Part shown: positions 61,767-64,000 of the stretch, piece after piece
How the letters are laid out: each line of letters starts with the position of its first letter
How positions within the stretch are numbered: position 1 is the stretch's first letter
Source of the DNA: an uncultured Alphaproteobacteria bacterium
GTDB taxonomy: Bacteria; Pseudomonadota; Alphaproteobacteria; Bin95
Assembly (NCBI GenBank): GCA_937891825.1
Contig: CALAHN010000088.1
Span: forward strand, 114,009 to 178,008
Direction: 5' to 3'
DNA length: 64,000 bases
The notes under the pieces: generated by a model
Database searches by the model: none
What the model was told of the DNA's origin: nothing
What the model saw: the letters and a program-made list of their open reading frames with translations, nothing else
Program-made: the position numbers and the translations under genes

Positions 61767-63011
61767 ATGGCCGCACGCAACCTCCGCATCGACCCGCAGC
61801 GCCTTTGGGACATGCATATGGCGATGGCCGAAATTGGACCCGGGATCGCCGGCGGGAACAATCGCCAGACCGTGACCGCGGAGGATCGCGCCGGCCGCGA
61901 CCTCTTCAAGACCTGGTGTGAGGCGGCGGGGTTGACGGTCACGGTCGACCGCATGGGCAATATGTTCGCCCGTCGATCCGGGCGCGACGACAGCCTCGCG
62001 CCCGTCATGGCGGGCAGCCATCTCGACACCCAGCCGACGGGCGGCCGGTTCGACGGCATCACCGGCGTGCTGTCGGCGCTCGAAGCGGTCCACACCATGA
62101 ACGATCTCGGCATTCAGACCGAACGGCCGATCGAGATCGTCAACTGGACCAACGAAGAAGGCGCGCGGTTCGGGCCGCCGATGATGGGGTCCGCGGTTTT
62201 TGCCGGCCTTATCGACGAAGCGAAGGCTTACGCGACCGAAGATTCCGATGGCGTGACCTTTGGCGAGGCGCTGAGCGCGATCGACTATCAGGGCGAAGCG
62301 CCAGCGGTCGCGCGCCCGATCCACGCGATGTTCGAGGTGCATATCGAGCAAGGGCCCTTTCTGGAAGCCGAGGGCAAGGCCATCGGCGTCGTCACCGGCG
62401 TGCAGGCGATGCGCTGGTACAAGGCGCGGACGCTCGGCGAAGCGCGCCATGCCGGCACGACCCCGCCCGCCGCGCGTAAGGACGCGCTGACCGCCGCCGC
62501 CCGGCTGCTGCTCGCGCTGGATGCGATCATGCAGAAGCGCGGCATGGACGGCCGGGTGACGGTCGGCATGCTCCAGGCCTATCCGGGTTCGCCGAATGTC
62601 TGCCCCGACCGGGTCGAGTTTACGGTCGACATGCGCAACCCCGAAACCGATGAATTGAACGCCATGGACCGGGAATTCCGAAAAGCGGCTGAAGACCTCT
62701 ACAGCGAAACCGGTTGCGGCGTCGAAATCGAAGAATCCTGGTTCTCGCCGCCCATCGCGTTCGACGCCGATTGCGTCGCCGCGGTGCGCCGAGGCGCAGA
62801 AGCAAACGGCCATGCCTGGCGCGAAATCATGTCTGGCGCCGGCCATGACGCCGTGAACGTCAACAAGGTCGCGCCGGCCGCGATGATTTTCATCCCCTGC
62901 GCCGATGGCATCAGCCACAACGAGGCGGAATACGCCTCGCCAGAGGCAGTCGCGGCCGGCGCGGACGTCCTCCTGGCCGCCATGCTGGAGGCAGCGGGGA
63001 CGGTCGACTAG
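61767..63011 (+). CDS. M20-family amidohydrolase (N-carbamoyl amino acid/ureidoglycolate type)
   Basis: A 414-residue binuclear metallo-amidohydrolase of the hydantoinase/carbamoylase group. Metal ligands are seen at His85 in GSHLDTQPTGG, Asp96 in FDGITGV and Glu130/Glu131 in WTNEEGARF, with a later His in SGAGHDAVNV. The dimerisation lid lies around 215-330. It could be an N-carbamoyl-L-amino acid hydrolase, an allantoate or ureidoglycolate amidohydrolase, or a beta-ureidopropionase; no hydantoinase or purine gene is near enough to decide. GGAG precedes the ATG. It is convergent with the ceramidase-like gene, with seven bases between. Confidence 0.9.
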   Translation: MAARNLRIDPQRLWDMHMAMAEIGPGIAGGNNRQTVTAEDRAGRDLFKTWCEAAGLTVTVDRMGNMFARRSGRDDSLAPVMAGSHLDTQPTGGRFDGITGVLSALEAVHTMNDLGIQTERPIEIVNWTNEEGARFGPPMMGSAVFAGLIDEAKAYATEDSDGVTFGEALSAIDYQGEAPAVARPIHAMFEVHIEQGPFLEAEGKAIGVVTGVQAMRWYKARTLGEARHAGTTPPAARKDALTAAARLLLALDAIMQKRGMDGRVTVGMLQAYPGSPNVCPDRVEFTVDMRNPETDELNAMDREFRKAAEDLYSETGCGVEIEESWFSPPIAFDADCVAAVRRGAEANGHAWREIMSGAGHDAVNVNKVAPAAMIFIPCADGISHNEAEYASPEAVAAGADVLLAAMLEAAGTVD

Positions 63012-63018
63012 AACACTC

Positions 63019-63810
63019 TCACGTCCTGGAGGATGGAGAGCGAGCACCGGTCACGCGTGACGGAAACACACAGCACACAGCGAGCGCTGCGAGGCAGTGT
63101 TTTAAGGTATGACCGCTCGCCACGCCTAAAGTTTGATAGATTTCTGTGTCGAAAACTTCAGTCGCCTTGGCAGCGCCATACAAGGCGATCATCGCGATGA
63201 TGCGTGATGCCGGAAGGATGGCGCCCGGGTGTTTCGCCAGGGCCGTCAGGATCAGCCCGGCCAAGATCGGCGAAACTTGCAGCATGACATAGAGGCGTAG
63301 GTCCCCGGTCACGTGAGCGACGGAGACCGCGGCGAAAGCATAGAGGCCGGCGATGGCCAGCAGCCTGAATCCCGTTTGGGTCGATAATTTCAAACGATCA
63401 ATTGTCAGAATGGCGAACAGAGCGGCTCCAGCCAAAGCAATGGGCGCTCGGTCAGGCAATATGGTCGCCGCGTCCGGCGCCAGATGAAAATAGGCCGACC
63501 CTGCGGCCGTCAGACCGATGCTCGCGAAGAAGCAATGGAACGACCAGACCAGCGCAGGATTGGTCTTCGAATATCGTCTGGCGCGGTCAGTCAGGGCTGC
63601 CCCGGCCATGCCGACCGCCAGAAATGGCGCATTGGATACAACGTCCGCAAAATTCGGGATGCCCAGCGCCATGCGTTCATCCGCGAACTCAAAATATCCG
63701 GCAGGGACGAGGATCGGGCCGAAGACCGCAAGGCCCGAAGCGACGGTCAGCATAGCGCCAGCGAGGATAAACGCTGCTGCTTGAATGTTGACTGGCTTGT
63801 AGGGGATCAT
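63019..63810 (-). CDS. ceramidase-like (CREST superfamily) membrane protein
   Basis: A 263-residue integral membrane protein with about seven helices. Its motifs resemble the CREST hydrolase superfamily, which includes alkaline ceramidases: GIPNFADVVSNAPFLAVG with Asp and Asn, then SAYFHLAPDAATILPDRAPI with Ser, His and Asp, and GHTLKHCLAALA with two His near the C-terminus. In this superfamily the Ser, Asp and His residues bind zinc and perform catalysis. An amidase or lipid hydrolase role is likely; the substrate is unknown. It is divergent from a TetR regulator, 68 bases away, which probably controls it. Confidence 0.8.
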   Translation of the reverse strand: MIPYKPVNIQAAAFILAGAMLTVASGLAVFGPILVPAGYFEFADERMALGIPNFADVVSNAPFLAVGMAGAALTDRARRYSKTNPALVWSFHCFFASIGLTAAGSAYFHLAPDAATILPDRAPIALAGAALFAILTIDRLKLSTQTGFRLLAIAGLYAFAAVSVAHVTGDLRLYVMLQVSPILAGLILTALAKHPGAILPASRIIAMIALYGAAKATEVFDTEIYQTLGVASGHTLKHCLAALAVCCVFPSRVTGARSPSSRT

Positions 63811-63824
63811 GTGACCGACCTATG

Positions 63825-63845
63825 TTAATGAACAATGTGCATTTA
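63825..63845. promoter_or_regulatory. candidate TetR operator in divergent gap
   Basis: The 68-base gap between the ceramidase-like gene and the TetR gene is AT-rich and holds AATG-N9-CATT, a short inverted repeat, flanked by TTA and TTTATA. This is where a divergently acting TetR repressor would bind. The match is weak on its own. Confidence 0.3.
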
Positions 63846-63878
63846 TATGGTCATCCTCTTCCACTGCGCAAGGCTGTC

Positions 63879-64000
63879 ATGCCCAGAACCGCCGACCCAA
63901 CGCTAAAAACCCGCATCCTTGAAGCTGGCGTTACTGTCATTCGAAGGGGCGGCCCGCACGCTTTCCAAGCGCGAGCGGTCGCGGCAGAAGCCGGATGCGC
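63879..64000 (+). CDS. TetR/AcrR-family transcriptional regulator, partial
   Basis: The first 40 residues of a TetR-family repressor, running off the window. It begins MPRTADPTLKTRILEAGVTVI, followed by the typical RRGGPHAFQARAVAAEAGC, which is the first helix and the start of the helix-turn-helix. The ligand-binding domain is outside the window. It is divergent from the ceramidase-like gene and probably represses it and itself. Confidence 0.8.
   Translation, partial: MPRTADPTLKTRILEAGVTVIRRGGPHAFQARAVAAEAGC

Noticed and set aside
61479-63047. 522-residue minus-strand frame opposite dps and the amidohydrolase
   Set aside because: It spans two well-supported plus-strand genes and has no recognisable domain.

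Overview
The window is a GC-rich chromosomal segment of an alphaproteobacterium. It is almost fully coding, with genes on both strands and short gaps. The evidence for the class is an Rrf2-type regulator heading a sufBCDS-sufT-sufA operon, mrcA next to prfB, an Irr-type iron box in front of dps, TAXI-type TRAP transport, and many acyl-CoA, CoA-transferase and amidohydrolase genes. A free-living, metabolically versatile Rhodospirillales-like bacterium fits best, but no rRNA or other species marker is present. I see no insertion sequence, prophage, CRISPR array or tRNA gene.

Layout. 1-2.1 kb: hmgA (cut by the window edge) and an amidase. 2.2-6.7 kb: a tight four-gene set of alpha/beta hydrolase, stand-alone acyl carrier protein, TPR protein with an acyltransferase-like C-terminus, and a short adenylate-forming ligase. 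6.7-8.3 kb: a membrane-anchored FMN glutamate-synthase-like protein. 8.5-15.8 kb: a TAXI-TRAP transporter with a UspA protein, divergent from a BadI/MenB-like crotonase and an acyl-CoA ligase; together they look like uptake and activation of a cyclic carboxylic acid. 15.9-17.4 kb: an ECF sigma factor, a small membrane protein and a periplasmic metal-sensor-like protein in overlapping reading frames. 18.0-23.9 kb: a CoA-transferase, then surface polysaccharide genes (ugd, galE, sugar-phosphate transferase, GT4). 24.2-25.9 kb: a peroxiredoxin-like/2OG-Fe(II) oxygenase fusion and a methyltransferase.

26.1-37.5 kb: housekeeping genes: mrcA, prfB with its programmed +1 frameshift, bcp, glnE and a large AsmA/YhdP-like protein. 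37.5-44.7 kb: amino-acid and acyl-CoA catabolism (HemL-like aminotransferase, DauA-like dehydrogenase, nitroreductase, HAD hydrolase, acyl-CoA dehydrogenase/CoA-transferase/SDR operon). 44.7-50.7 kb: the complete suf Fe-S cluster assembly operon on the minus strand. 50.9-54.1 kb: phoX and tarD (D-tartrate dehydratase). 54.1-56.4 kb: pth, rplY and prs. 56.5-59.4 kb: a CBS-domain ClC protein, a thioesterase and a cytochrome c. 59.5-64 kb: a ThDP enzyme, dps, an M20 amidohydrolase, and a ceramidase-like membrane protein divergent from a TetR regulator that runs off the window.

The most unusual items are the ACP/TPR-acyltransferase/ligase module, the TRAP/crotonase/ligase cluster, the oxygenase fusion, and the regulatory elements (prfB recoding site, Irr box, several hairpin terminators).
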